A DNA stretch of 64,000 nt from CBFDBF01 sp050291465. GTDB taxonomy: Bacteria; Pseudomonadota; Gammaproteobacteria; Chromatiales; Chromatiaceae. The first letter of the stretch is position 1; each line of letters opens with the position of its first letter. The notes beneath the pieces were generated by a model, which made no database searches, had not been told where the DNA came from, and was given only the letters and a program-made list of their open reading frames with translations. The stretch is taken from NCBI GenBank assembly GCA_050291465.1, contig JBNKJV010000002.1, forward strand, positions 124,001 through 188,000, written 5' to 3'. This document shows positions 44,154 to 51,682 of this stretch, in pieces. The position numbers were made by a program, and so were the translations under genes.

Positions 44154-45062
44154 CTAACGGACGGTGGAAAGCCGCATTCCAGCCTCGCGGCGCAATCCTT
44201 CAACGTCACGTTTAGGCGGCAGCCCAAAAAGACGACTGTACTCGCGACTGAACTGCGAGGGGCTCTCGTAACCGACGCGGAAGGCGGCACTGGTCGCGTC
44301 GAGATCTTCGTTCAGCATCAAACGTTTTGCTTCATTCAGGCGCAGCCACTTCTGGTACTGCAGGGGGCTCATGGCGGTGAGCTTGCGAAAGTGGTGGTGG
44401 AAGCTCGATGCGCTCATCTGCACGCGGGCGGCGAGTTCCTCGATGCGCAGCGGTTGGGCGTAATTCACCTTCAGCCAGTCGATGGCCTTGGCAACCCGCT
44501 GACTCTGACTGCCCACCGAGACGATCTGCCACAGGCGCGCCGCCTGGTCGCTCATCAGCAGGCGATAGTGGATCTCCCGCTGGATAAGCGGGGCAAGCAC
44601 CGGGATGGAGTCCGGCTCGTGGAGCAGTTCCAGCAGGCGGCCGAACGGTTCCATGATCTGCGGAGTGACCGTACCGATCCCTACACCACTGTCGCCGCCC
44701 GGGCGCTCAGCCGGGGGCGGCAGGTCGCCCTGCGAAATCAATTCCGCCAGGGTTTGCAGATTCAGTTTCAACACCAGCCCCAGGCAGGGTTTCTCCGGAC
44801 TGGCCGTAACCACCTCCGAATTGGCGGGGATATCTAGGGAGGTGATGAGAAAGCGCTCGGTATCGTAGAGATATCCCTCTTCTCCGACCCACATTTTTTT
44901 CTCCCCCTGAACCACGAGCACGATGCTCGGCTCGACCAGACAAATAGTCGGCGGTATGGGCTTCTCACGTCGAAAGAAGAGGAGGTTGGGGATCGATGTT
45001 GGTAGGTCCTCGTTTCCCTTGGTCCGCTGTTCGATGATCCGGGCCAGTTTCTGGTGCGACAC
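44154..45062 (-). CDS. AraC-family regulator with cupin-like AraC_N domain
   Basis: A 302-residue regulator. The N-terminal domain (about residues 1-190) is of the AraC_N type seen in YqhC, starting PTSIPNLLFFRREKPIPPTI (separate motif EPSIVLVVQGEKKMW). The C-terminal part has two helix-turn-helix units with PLRIEELAARVQMSASSFHHHF and GYESPSQFSREYSRLFG. The GTG at 45062 has GGGAG 7 bp upstream, better than the TTG at 45080. It is divergent from the aldehyde reductase operon and, by analogy with E. coli yqhC-yqhD, likely activates it on reactive aldehydes. Confidence 0.88.
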   Translation of the reverse strand: MSHQKLARIIEQRTKGNEDLPTSIPNLLFFRREKPIPPTICLVEPSIVLVVQGEKKMWVGEEGYLYDTERFLITSLDIPANSEVVTASPEKPCLGLVLKLNLQTLAELISQGDLPPPAERPGGDSGVGIGTVTPQIMEPFGRLLELLHEPDSIPVLAPLIQREIHYRLLMSDQAARLWQIVSVGSQSQRVAKAIDWLKVNYAQPLRIEELAARVQMSASSFHHHFRKLTAMSPLQYQKWLRLNEAKRLMLNEDLDATSAAFRVGYESPSQFSREYSRLFGLPPKRDVEGLRREAGMRLSTVR

Positions 45063-45140
45063 GTCAATTCTCCCGGGCAATCGGCCCCTTGGCTCCTATA
45101 CTGTTACTTTAGCTCTAAACCAGTGCTGGTGTCTCACAAT

Positions 45141-45221
45141 AATCCTCAGATTCGCAGGATTAGGCAAGAATCAAGCAGGAACGTTATACCGATTATCTAC
45201 TGTATTGGACAAGAATTGTCC
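45141..45221. promoter_or_regulatory. Two inverted repeats in the AraC/YqhD divergent region
   Basis: AATCCT (45141-45146) pairs with AGGATT (45156-45161), and GGACAA (45207-45212) pairs with TTGTCC (45216-45221) around GAA. Both lie in the 200-bp region between the AraC-type regulator and the YqhD-like gene. They are candidate binding sites for the regulator; which, if either, it uses is not shown. Confidence 0.45.
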
Positions 45222-45262
45222 CATAGCAGTCACCCACTTGAATCAGCTTTGAGGATGTACGC

Positions 45263-46411
45263 ATGGAGAACTTTACTTATTACACACCGACCAGAATCGA
45301 ATTCGGCGCCGAGAAAGAACAACAGATCGGCCAGTACATGGCGGAACAGGGCGTCAGGAAGGTGTTGCTCTGCTACGGCAGCGAACGCATCAAGCGCGAC
45401 GGACTGTTCGACATCGTAAGCAAGAGCCTTGCCGGGCAAGGTATCGAATGGGTGGAGTGCGGCGGGATTATCAGCAACCCCGTTATTTCCAAGGTGCGTG
45501 AGGGCATCCGGTTAGCGCGCGACCATCAGGTCGATGCCATCCTGAGCGTGGGCGGCGGCTCCGTTCTCGACAGCGTCAAGGCGATTGCGGCGGGCTTTGG
45601 CTATGATGGTGACGTTTGGGATCTTTTCATCGGCAAGGGAAGCATCGAATCCGCGCCGCCCATTTTCTCGATCATGACCCTTGCGGCCTCCGGCAGTGAA
45701 ATGAATCCCAACGCCGTGGTTACCAACGAAGAGACCAAAGAGAAGCTCTTTATCATTTCCCCTCTCCTGTTCCCCAGGGTGTCGGTCATTAACCCAGCAC
45801 TGATGCACGGCATATCGCGGGACTATCTGGTCTATTCCGCCGCGGATGTGATCGCGCATTCGATCGAAGCCTATTTCACGGCCGGCGTGCATCCGCACCT
45901 GCAATCACGGTTGGTCGAGTCCGTCATCAATACCGTAATCGAGACCACGGAAGCGCTGCTGATCAATCCTGAAGACGATGATGCTCGAGGCCAGTTCGCC
46001 TGGGCTGCCACCCTGGCCCTGAACGGAGTGACCTTTTCCGGCGCCGCCGGCTTCAGTTACCCCAACCACGCGATCGAACACTCGCTTTCCGCACTGTTCA
46101 ACGTACCCCATGGCGCGGGGCTTTCGGTAGTAATTCCCGCCTGGATGAAGTGGTACCACGAGCGCAACACTAAACAGTTCAAGCGTTTTGCCGGGAATGT
46201 GTTCGGCGTTGGCTCGGTGGAGGAGGGGATTGCAGCGCTGGAGGCATGGTTCAACAAGATTGGCACACCCACACGTCTCCCGCAGCTGGACATTACGGAA
46301 GCCGATCTGCCGACTATTGTCGAGAACGTGCAGGGGAATGTCGCCGTCTTCGGCATCGCCGACATTTACACCCCGGAGGTGATCACCACCATCCTGAGGA
46401 ACGCATTGTAA
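45263..46411 (+). CDS. Iron-containing alcohol/aldehyde dehydrogenase, YqhD-like
   Basis: A 382-residue group III (Fe/Zn) alcohol dehydrogenase of the YqhD/BdhA type, which reduces toxic aldehydes with NADPH in the cytoplasm. The start MENFTYYTPTRIEFG is typical. The nucleotide motif is SVGGGSVLDSVKAIA, with GGGS, and the metal ligands are in the D-x3-H-S segment (AADVIAHSIEAYF) and in NHAIEHSLSALFNVPHGAGLS. It is the first gene of a four-gene operon under the divergent AraC-type regulator. Confidence 0.93.
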   Translation: MENFTYYTPTRIEFGAEKEQQIGQYMAEQGVRKVLLCYGSERIKRDGLFDIVSKSLAGQGIEWVECGGIISNPVISKVREGIRLARDHQVDAILSVGGGSVLDSVKAIAAGFGYDGDVWDLFIGKGSIESAPPIFSIMTLAASGSEMNPNAVVTNEETKEKLFIISPLLFPRVSVINPALMHGISRDYLVYSAADVIAHSIEAYFTAGVHPHLQSRLVESVINTVIETTEALLINPEDDDARGQFAWAATLALNGVTFSGAAGFSYPNHAIEHSLSALFNVPHGAGLSVVIPAWMKWYHERNTKQFKRFAGNVFGVGSVEEGIAALEAWFNKIGTPTRLPQLDITEADLPTIVENVQGNVAVFGIADIYTPEVITTILRNAL

Positions 46412-46430
46412 ACCTGAGGAGGTCCTAAAT

Positions 46431-46856
46431 ATGCAATCGAAAGACGCATCCCAAACCCTCTATCCGGCAGGCTCCCTGCCGTCGTTCAAGGGGCCGGAGG
46501 AGTACTTCAGCGGCGACGTCCAGGTCGATGTGCTGTTCCCCGATAATGAAACCGCCCGTTACTCCGGAGCTTATGTGACCTTTGCCCCCGGTGCTCGCAC
46601 CGCATGGCATATGCATCCCGCCGGACAACATATTGTAGTTACCAAGGGAATCGCCCTGACCGGGACACGGGATGGAAAGATCTTCGAGTTTAAGGAGGGC
46701 GATGCAGTGTGGTGTCCGTGTGATATCGATCACTGGCACGGCGCCACCCCCGACGCCCCGATGACTCATCTGGTGATAACCGGCAGCAAGGATGGGGAAA
46801 ATGTGATCTGGAAGGAGAAAGTCAGCGATGCCGAATACCGTGGCACAGCTGAATGA
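46431..46856 (+). CDS. Single-domain cupin protein
   Basis: A 141-residue cupin. Metal ligands appear in TAWHMHPAGQHIVVTKG and in HWHGATPDAPMTHLVI. This is the small cupin often found with YqhD-like and zinc dehydrogenases. Related proteins are annotated as mandelonitrile lyase-like or carboxymuconolactone-associated; the true reaction is unknown. It starts 19 bp after the YqhD-like gene behind GGAGG. Confidence 0.85.
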   Translation: MQSKDASQTLYPAGSLPSFKGPEEYFSGDVQVDVLFPDNETARYSGAYVTFAPGARTAWHMHPAGQHIVVTKGIALTGTRDGKIFEFKEGDAVWCPCDIDHWHGATPDAPMTHLVITGSKDGENVIWKEKVSDAEYRGTAE

Positions 46857-46883
46857 TTCAACAGCTAGCGAGGATGAATAGTA

Positions 46884-48050
46884 ATGGCAAGCGATAAAGA
46901 GATGACACGTAGAGAATTCCTGAATCGATCCGCAGCATTGGCGGGTGGCAGCCTGCTGTTTACCAGTTCCTTGAATCTGTTCGCCGGGACAAACCCGGCA
47001 ATCAATATCAAATCCAGGGGCTATGCGGCACTCGATACCTCCGGCAAGCTGGTACCGTGGGAGTTCGAACGTCGCCCGGTGGGTGATGACGACGTCCTGA
47101 TTGATATCAAGTACGCGAGCATTTGCCACTCCGACATCCATCAAATGAAAGGCCATTGGGGACCACAGCAATACCCCCAGGTTCCCGGCCATGAAATCGT
47201 CGGCATCGTCAGTGCCGTCGGCAAGAATGTTACCAAATTCAAGGTCGGCGACCGGGCCGGTGTCGGTTGTATGGTAGACAGCAATCCCGAGTGCGAGAGT
47301 TTCAAACAGGGAGAAGAGCAGTACTGTCCTGAAACCGTTTTCACCTACGGTTTCCCGGAGAAAAGCTCGCCCACCGGGATCTCCCAGGGGGGTTATTCGA
47401 GCAATATCGTTGTAAAGGAACATTTTGCCGTTCATGTTCCGGAACACATCAGCTTCCAGGAAGCAGCACCACTGCTGTGTGCCGGCATCACCACCTACTC
47501 GCCCCTGATGAAGTTCGATCTCAAAGAAGGGGACAAGGTCGGTGTTGCCGGGATCGGCGGGCTGGGACATATGGCGATCAAGATCGCCGTCTCCAAAGGA
47601 GCGGAGGTCTACGCCTTTACCACGTCGCCGGGCAAGACCGAAGACATCCTGGCCTTTGGTGCAAAAGAGGTGATTGTCGTCGACGACCTCAGCAAGCTGG
47701 CACCGTGGAGAGGAAAACTGGACTACATGATTTGTACCATACCCTATCAATACGATGTGGCAGCCTACGTCTCGGTGGTGAAACCTTTCGGCACTTATAC
47801 CCAGGTCGGTATGCCGGAGAAGTTTGAGGTGACGATGAACAACCTTGCTCTCTCCTATAGCCGCGTCAATTTCAACGCCTCATTGATCGGCGGTATGAAG
47901 GAGACTCAGGAGGTAATCGACTACTGTGCGGATAATAAAGTCCTGCCGCAAATACAGATCATCAAGGCCGAGCAGATCAATGAAGCCTGGGAGAACGTGG
48001 TGAACAAGAAGGCCCGCTATCGCTATGTCATCGATGCCGCAACGTTCTAA
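46884..48050 (+). CDS. Zinc alcohol dehydrogenase with Tat signal, YahK-like
   Basis: A 388-residue MDR-type dehydrogenase. The N-terminus is a twin-arginine signal (MTRREFLNRSAALAGGSLLF), so it is probably exported folded to the periplasm. The mature part follows cinnamyl-alcohol/YahK dehydrogenases: catalytic zinc cysteine and histidine in SICHSDIHQMKGHWG and PGHEIVGIV, and the Rossmann GIGGLGHMAIKIA. Structural zinc cysteines are reduced (VGCMVDSNPECESFKQGEEQYC keeps some). An NADP-dependent enzyme exported by Tat is unusual. It lies 27 bp after the cupin. Confidence 0.9.
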   Translation: MASDKEMTRREFLNRSAALAGGSLLFTSSLNLFAGTNPAINIKSRGYAALDTSGKLVPWEFERRPVGDDDVLIDIKYASICHSDIHQMKGHWGPQQYPQVPGHEIVGIVSAVGKNVTKFKVGDRAGVGCMVDSNPECESFKQGEEQYCPETVFTYGFPEKSSPTGISQGGYSSNIVVKEHFAVHVPEHISFQEAAPLLCAGITTYSPLMKFDLKEGDKVGVAGIGGLGHMAIKIAVSKGAEVYAFTTSPGKTEDILAFGAKEVIVVDDLSKLAPWRGKLDYMICTIPYQYDVAAYVSVVKPFGTYTQVGMPEKFEVTMNNLALSYSRVNFNASLIGGMKETQEVIDYCADNKVLPQIQIIKAEQINEAWENVVNKKARYRYVIDAATF

Positions 48051-48051
48051 T

Positions 48052-48486
48052 ATGAAAAGAATCTTCGTAATCGCGGTGCTGTTACTTGCCTCTATGTATA
48101 ACGTATCAATTTTTGCGGAGCCTTCTACCATGAAAATCCGGTTGCTCGTCGGTGATAGAACGTTGACCGCCACTCTCGACGATAACCCCACCAGCCGCGA
48201 TTTTCTATCCATGTTGCCACTGACACTCAAGTTGGAAGACTATAACCGTACCGAGAAGATAGCCTATCTCTCCAGGAAGCTCTCGGAGGAGGGGGCTGCG
48301 GCCGGAGTCGATCCTGCGGTAGGCGACATCACCTACTACGCGCCATGGGGAAATCTTGCCCTGTTTTACCGGGACTTCGGTTATGCAAAAGATCTGATTA
48401 AACTGGGCAGCATCGATGAAGGTGAGGAAGCGTTCAACGTGTCCGGCTCGGTCACGGTCACCATCGAGCCCTGGATAGAAAAGTAG
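48052..48486 (+). CDS. Cyclophilin-like secreted protein
   Basis: A 144-residue protein with a signal peptide (MKRIFVIAVLLLASMYNVSI). The mature domain matches the bacterial cyclophilin-like fold: KIRLLVGDRTLTATLDDNPT, FLSMLPLTLKLEDYNRTEKI, and GDITYYAPWGNLALFYRDFG. It lacks clear prolyl-isomerase catalytic residues. The ATG lies one base after the dehydrogenase stop, so it is the last gene of the operon. Such proteins often accompany YqhD-like and YahK-like genes. Confidence 0.85.
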   Translation: MKRIFVIAVLLLASMYNVSIFAEPSTMKIRLLVGDRTLTATLDDNPTSRDFLSMLPLTLKLEDYNRTEKIAYLSRKLSEEGAAAGVDPAVGDITYYAPWGNLALFYRDFGYAKDLIKLGSIDEGEEAFNVSGSVTVTIEPWIEK

Positions 48487-48542
48487 GGGCGGTCACAATG
48501 AAAAGAAGCCGAGCGCTTGTTTGATTTAAATATATATATATT

Positions 48543-48561
48543 TTTTAACATAATATATATT
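48543..48561 (-). other. Left attachment site: XerD arm of dif plus phage sequence
   Basis: Read on the minus strand, 48553-48543 is TTATGTTAAAA, matching the E. coli dif XerD arm in ten of eleven positions. It is followed inward by the A/T core shared with the right end. The other arm (48562 onward, TGCTGGG) does not resemble a XerC arm, so this is a hybrid phage/chromosome site. The stop codon of the phage regulator lies inside the XerD arm. Confidence 0.8.
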
Positions 48562-48871
48562 GCTGGGAAACTGCCAGGAGGGGGAGGGCGCTAAAAAAAA
48601 GAGTTGAGGCTGCCGTCCCCATGTGATCACGCCAGAATTTCTTCCTTTCGTTGTCTTTTTCTTTTTCGTACTGAACTGCGGCCATAACCTCTTCTAGGGT
48701 GTGTCCTGTGGCCTCTGCGATCTTTGCGCAGTGGTAGGGCCCTGGGAATGTTTTTCCGTTTTTCCATTTGGAAATCTCCTGGCGTTGTGCGTCCAGGATC
48801 TCTTGTAATCCGTAATCGGAATCTATCCCGTTGTATTTCTTTGCTTTTTCTAAAAGGTCATTGGTGTTCAT
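48545..48871 (-). CDS. Phage transcriptional regulator, DUF3693-like HTH
   Basis: A 108-residue protein. Residues 1-65 resemble the helix-turn-helix DUF3693 family of filamentous phages: MNTNDLLEKAKKYNG, LQEILDAQRQEISKWKNGK, and CAKIAEATGHTLEEVMAAVQ. A hydrophobic stretch near the C-terminus (TLFFSALPLLAVSQQYIL) may tether it to the membrane. It is transcribed away from the structural genes and probably represses the rightward promoter at 48939. The last codons and the stop are provided by the attachment site. Confidence 0.83.
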   Translation of the reverse strand: MNTNDLLEKAKKYNGIDSDYGLQEILDAQRQEISKWKNGKTFPGPYHCAKIAEATGHTLEEVMAAVQYEKEKDNERKKFWRDHMGTAASTLFFSALPLLAVSQQYILC

Positions 48872-48938
48872 TGGTCTTCCTCAGGGCGGTTTTGTCAATA
48901 ATAGTTTACTAGTCGAAGAATTGGAACGTAGAAAAGTG

Positions 48939-48967
48939 TTGACATGTCGTTAAATTGCGACTATTAA
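48939..48967 (+). promoter_or_regulatory. Strong sigma-70-type phage promoter with repeated flank
   Basis: TTGACA (48939-48944) and TATTAA (48962-48967) are spaced exactly 17 bp on the plus strand, in the regulator's upstream region. AAATTGCG (48952) and AATTTGCG (48966) are near-identical units that flank the -10 area and could be bound by the regulator. It would drive the replication and coat genes to the right. Confidence 0.7.
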
Positions 48968-49017
48968 TTTGCGTAGCAAAATGTTGACTATGTGGATAGA
49001 TGATTTGATACCGGGGT

Positions 49018-49362
49018 TTATCGGTATTCCTTAACTCTCAGGCATGCCGAATCCATGTAGGCCTTAGAGCTGCTGGAATGGTCTTTGAGGTATTGCGATT
49101 TCCAGTACTCGCAGGTTTTTAACGCGGTTTCTAGCCCGCTTTTTTGTTTCTTGACGGGTGGGTCGGAAGACGTCGAAGGCGTAGCTGGTATAGCGGGTAT
49201 TGGGGTTGGAATTTGTAATTTAGGTGTTTGCGTTTCGAGGTATGAATTAATCGATATGGCGGCAACTGTGATTCGTATCCCATCAGCCAGCAGAGATCCG
49301 GTCGTAACTGAAAGAGTGATGGTTAAAAACCAGCAGATATAGCAATTGTTTTTTGAGTCCAT
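49018..49362 (-). CDS. Secreted small protein of the prophage, unknown
   Basis: A 114-residue protein. It has an N-terminal hydrophobic export signal (CYICWFLTITLSVTTGSLLA), then a Pro/Thr-rich linker (PTPIPAIPATPSTSSDPP) and a C-terminal domain with two cysteines (LKTCEYWKSQYLKD and DSACLRV) that could form a disulfide. It is encoded opposite to the phage structural genes, beside the regulator. I recognise no family. Accessory roles such as superinfection exclusion or a lysogenic trait are possible but unsupported. Confidence 0.6.
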   Translation of the reverse strand: MDSKNNCYICWFLTITLSVTTGSLLADGIRITVAAISINSYLETQTPKLQIPTPIPAIPATPSTSSDPPVKKQKSGLETALKTCEYWKSQYLKDHSSSSKAYMDSACLRVKEYR

Positions 49363-49430
49363 GTATTTCGCTCCTTGTTATCAACGGGGAGTGTAGCACG
49401 GTAAAAGGGCAGGCGACGCGAGAACCACCG

Positions 49431-49526
49431 ATGACGAAAGAAAGAGTCTTAGAAGCGCTGCCCGAATTGGGTCTCCTGGTCTGGTTGTATGAGCAGGCGG
49501 CCCGCCTTTTCAAGAAGGGGGCGTGA
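49431..49526 (+). CDS. Small ORF of the prophage (31 residues)
   Basis: A 31-residue reading frame, MTKERVLEALPELGLLVWLY and then EQAARLFKKGA, amphipathic with a basic end. Its stop overlaps the ATG of the next ORF (GTGATG). It lies downstream of the phage promoter. Support is its position and the overlap; no function is evident. Confidence 0.45.
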   Translation: MTKERVLEALPELGLLVWLYEQAARLFKKGA

Positions 49527-49708
49527 TGGAAGTACGCAGATTCAGGTTTTCGTATTACGCGAACGGCATTGTTTTGCAGGAAACCGATATAGATGAAACG
49601 TACATGCTCAATCACGGCCCCTATAAGGACGCTCAGGAAGCGTGGGACGCCATGATCTGTATTTTAGAGACTGGTTACCCACCTGGGCTGAAACTGCAGG
49701 CGGGGTAG
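49526..49708 (+). CDS. Small prophage protein (60 residues), unknown
   Basis: A 60-residue protein, start EVRRFRFSYYANGIVLQETD, with a later HGPYKDAQEAWDAMICILET. The alternation of aromatic and charged residues suggests a small alpha/beta fold. It overlaps the preceding small ORF and precedes the hairpin and the replication gene. No family is recognised. Confidence 0.55.
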   Translation: MEVRRFRFSYYANGIVLQETDIDETYMLNHGPYKDAQEAWDAMICILETGYPPGLKLQAG

Positions 49709-49723
49709 GGCGTCTGTCACCCA

Positions 49724-49746
49724 GCATGGGGCCAAGGGCCCCATGC
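49724..49746 (+). other. Perfect 10-bp hairpin upstream of the replication gene
   Basis: GCATGGGGCC and GGCCCCATGC pair completely around an AAG loop, 30 bp before the replication initiator start. In a single-stranded-DNA phage such a hairpin can be a nick site or origin, a packaging signal, or a translational control of the initiator. There is no T-run, so it is not an intrinsic terminator. Confidence 0.6.
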
Positions 49747-49776
49747 GTAGACTTGACTCAGGAACACTTAATACCC

Positions 49777-50604
49777 ATGAGTGTTTATAAGAAAGGTAAA
49801 TCTGTTCCGAGATCGGAAAAAACTCCCGATCTTTCGGCCCTTGATCCGCTAATTGATTCCAAACGAACCACCGGCAATGGGTGGCACCTCAAGTGCACAC
49901 TTTATCCCTCCGGCGATTGTGAAGTAATGGCACTTAAACTGGATCCTGAAACCAGTCTTAAACGAGGTGGTGGAGGTCGGCGCAAGGTTGCAGACAAGGG
50001 TCAAATGGACTCGGAAACGTTGAAAAAAAGCCAGTGCCGTTCTCGTCGTGTTGTTTATCAGAGAATCTTAACTCTAAACGCCGATACGCTTTTGACTCTC
50101 ACGTATCGCGACAACCAAACAGATTTACAACAAGCGTGGAAAGATTTCCGATCGTTCTCGAAGCTTATGAAAAAGAGATATGGAGATCGTTGGCAGTACA
50201 TTTGCGTACCGGAACGGCAGGAACGCGGAGCGATTCATTTTCACCTTGCTATTCGTGGTTACTATCACTGGAACACCGTCCGTGCGTTCTGGCGTCAAGT
50301 AGTAGGCGAAGGGAACGTGGATTTCAAAAGGCGCAAGGATTCAAAAGGGAAGTATGTAGTAAATCCGAAGCGAATAGCGCGTTATCTTTCAAAGTATCTC
50401 ACTAAGCAGGATATGGTGGAGTTCAATAAAAGGCGGTATTCGTCGTCTTCTATCGAATTGCCGGAACCGATCACTGGTTGGCTTGCGCTTGGTGTGCCGG
50501 TTGTCGTTGTTCTTTCGAAGATCGTTAAGGCATTAACTCGTAAACCGGTTGCTGGCTATTGGGAGAAAGATGGGTTTTATCCTATAGCGATGGTGTTCAC
50601 GTGA
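49777..50604 (+). CDS. Rolling-circle replication initiator (HUH endonuclease)
   Basis: A 275-residue phage replication protein. Motif I is LTLTYRDN, the metal-binding histidines are in GAIHFHLAIRG (HxH), and the nicking tyrosine region is ARYLSKYLTK. This is the arrangement of filamentous phage and plasmid HUH initiators that nick the viral strand. A hydrophobic stretch near the C-terminus (ITGWLALGVPVVVVLSKIV) is unusual and may bring it to the membrane. The ATG at 49777 follows a strong hairpin. It overlaps the next gene by 4 bp (GTGA). Confidence 0.87.
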   Translation: MSVYKKGKSVPRSEKTPDLSALDPLIDSKRTTGNGWHLKCTLYPSGDCEVMALKLDPETSLKRGGGGRRKVADKGQMDSETLKKSQCRSRRVVYQRILTLNADTLLTLTYRDNQTDLQQAWKDFRSFSKLMKKRYGDRWQYICVPERQERGAIHFHLAIRGYYHWNTVRAFWRQVVGEGNVDFKRRKDSKGKYVVNPKRIARYLSKYLTKQDMVEFNKRRYSSSSIELPEPITGWLALGVPVVVVLSKIVKALTRKPVAGYWEKDGFYPIAMVFT

Positions 50605-50807
50605 AACAAAAAATTGGCTTAATTTTGCTAGTTGTAGTTATCCAATTTTTAGTGGCGCATGTTGTCTCGTTGCCGTTTATGTGTTTTTGGAATTTTGTTA
50701 TTCCTGAAATATTCGGATTGCCTGAGATTGGTTATTTGCAGGCGTATGCGTTGTTACTGGTTGTCTGGCTTTTGTTCCGTACCGGTGTCAGAGTGGATTT
50801 TACTTGA
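50601..50807 (+). CDS. Small prophage membrane protein
   Basis: A 68-residue protein starting at a GTG that overlaps the initiator stop. It has two hydrophobic segments (IGLILLVVVIQFLVAHVVSL and LQAYALLLVVWLLFRTG). Inoviruses often encode such proteins between replication and structural genes. Function unknown. Confidence 0.6.
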   Translation: MKQKIGLILLVVVIQFLVAHVVSLPFMCFWNFVIPEIFGLPEIGYLQAYALLLVVWLLFRTGVRVDFT

Positions 50808-50862
50808 GGAAGAGAGATCTATAACCGCGCAAAGTTTGCGCAACATTAAAGAGGTGAATGTT

Positions 50863-51207
50863 ATGAAAAACGGTATTTATGTGAAGGGTCGTATTAAAGG
50901 TTATCAAGAAACTCCGTGGACTGGTGCGCAATCCAGCGGCGTTAATCGTCAACTCGGTCTTGTCGCTCGTGAGTATCAAGATCGCTGGGGCGATACCCAG
51001 GAATCAGTTATTACCGTCGATATCCCTCAGGAACGGGTAGACGAGGTGCGTGCTATTGCCGAAAAGCACCAACTCAAAGACGTTCTTATTGAGGTTGTTT
51101 TCGCTGCACGCAAGGGCGGCCGCGATGGTGCTTGGCTCGCGTGCTTTATGCCCAAAGAGGGTGAAATCAAGGTCGTCGGTCCCCAGCCCGTTGATAAGGC
51201 GAGTTAA
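50863..51207 (+). CDS. Probable single-stranded DNA-binding protein (gpV position)
   Basis: A 114-residue protein, beginning MKNGIYVKGRIKGYQETPWT, with a beta-rich OB-like pattern (VITVDIPQERVDEVRAIAEK and LIEVVFAARKGGRDG). Position (after the initiator, before the coat genes) and size fit the inoviral ssDNA-binding protein that coats the new viral strand. Sequence similarity to gpV itself is not obvious. A ribosome binding site GAGGTGAATGTT precedes the ATG. Confidence 0.65.
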   Translation: MKNGIYVKGRIKGYQETPWTGAQSSGVNRQLGLVAREYQDRWGDTQESVITVDIPQERVDEVRAIAEKHQLKDVLIEVVFAARKGGRDGAWLACFMPKEGEIKVVGPQPVDKAS

Positions 51208-51212
51208 CGCCG

Positions 51213-51308
51213 GTGGAAGTGACGCTCGATTATCTCTCGGACGTTATTACTGTTTCAGTGATGCTAGTCATGTTCGGTCTTGGCTTTATCGCTGGTTGTT
51301 TCAGGTAA
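51213..51308 (+). CDS. Small hydrophobic prophage protein (31 residues)
   Basis: A GTG-started frame encoding EVTLDYLSDVITVSVMLVMF and then GLGFIAGCFR: a single membrane segment. The position 5 bp after the DNA-binding protein gene and just before another tiny membrane protein matches gpVII/gpIX-type minor coat proteins that cap one end of the filament. It is too short for certainty. Confidence 0.55.
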   Translation: MEVTLDYLSDVITVSVMLVMFGLGFIAGCFR

Positions 51309-51313
51309 TTTTT

Positions 51314-51427
51314 ATGGACGTTTCTCACATCCTGACTCTGGTCGGTGGCGGAATCGGTGCTTTCGCTGTCGGCTGGGCGTTGTCCTACTGGATAACGGCA
51401 TTTAAGAAGAGCACCGATTTAATCTAA
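51314..51427 (+). CDS. Small hydrophobic prophage protein (37 residues)
   Basis: An ATG-started frame of 37 residues: MDVSHILTLVGGGIGAFAVG, then WALSYWITAFKKSTDLI. One membrane helix and a basic tail, as in gpVII/gpIX-type minor coat proteins. It lies 5 bp after the previous small ORF and 11 bp before the major coat gene. Confidence 0.6.
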   Translation: MDVSHILTLVGGGIGAFAVGWALSYWITAFKKSTDLI

Positions 51428-51438
51428 AGGAAGCAAGT

Positions 51439-51669
51439 ATGTTCAAGAAAGCAAAGAAGTGGTTGAAGTCCGTCGCTGTTGCGCTGGTGTTCTCCCTCGT
51501 TGGTGTGATGCCCGCGCTGGCGGACGTTCCCGCCGTTGTCGGCACTACGCTGACGGCCATCCAGACCGACGCTCTGGCGATGATCGATCTGGTCTGGCCG
51601 GTGGTTGGTTCGATCCTGGGTGCCTTCATCCTGCTGAAACTGTTCAAGCGGGCCGGGAACAAAGTTTAA
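51439..51669 (+). CDS. Major coat protein (pVIII-like)
   Basis: A 76-residue preprotein. The signal (basic MFKKAKKWLK, hydrophobic core, cleavage after PALA) gives a mature protein of about 48 residues: an acidic/amphipathic start (DVPAVVGTTLTAIQTDALAM), a membrane helix, and a basic tail (LFKRAGNKV) that contacts DNA inside the filament. This is the classic inovirus major coat layout. GGAAGCAAGT precedes the ATG. Confidence 0.9.
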   Translation: MFKKAKKWLKSVAVALVFSLVGVMPALADVPAVVGTTLTAIQTDALAMIDLVWPVVGSILGAFILLKLFKRAGNKV

Positions 51670-51682
51670 CAGAGGTGTCGGC

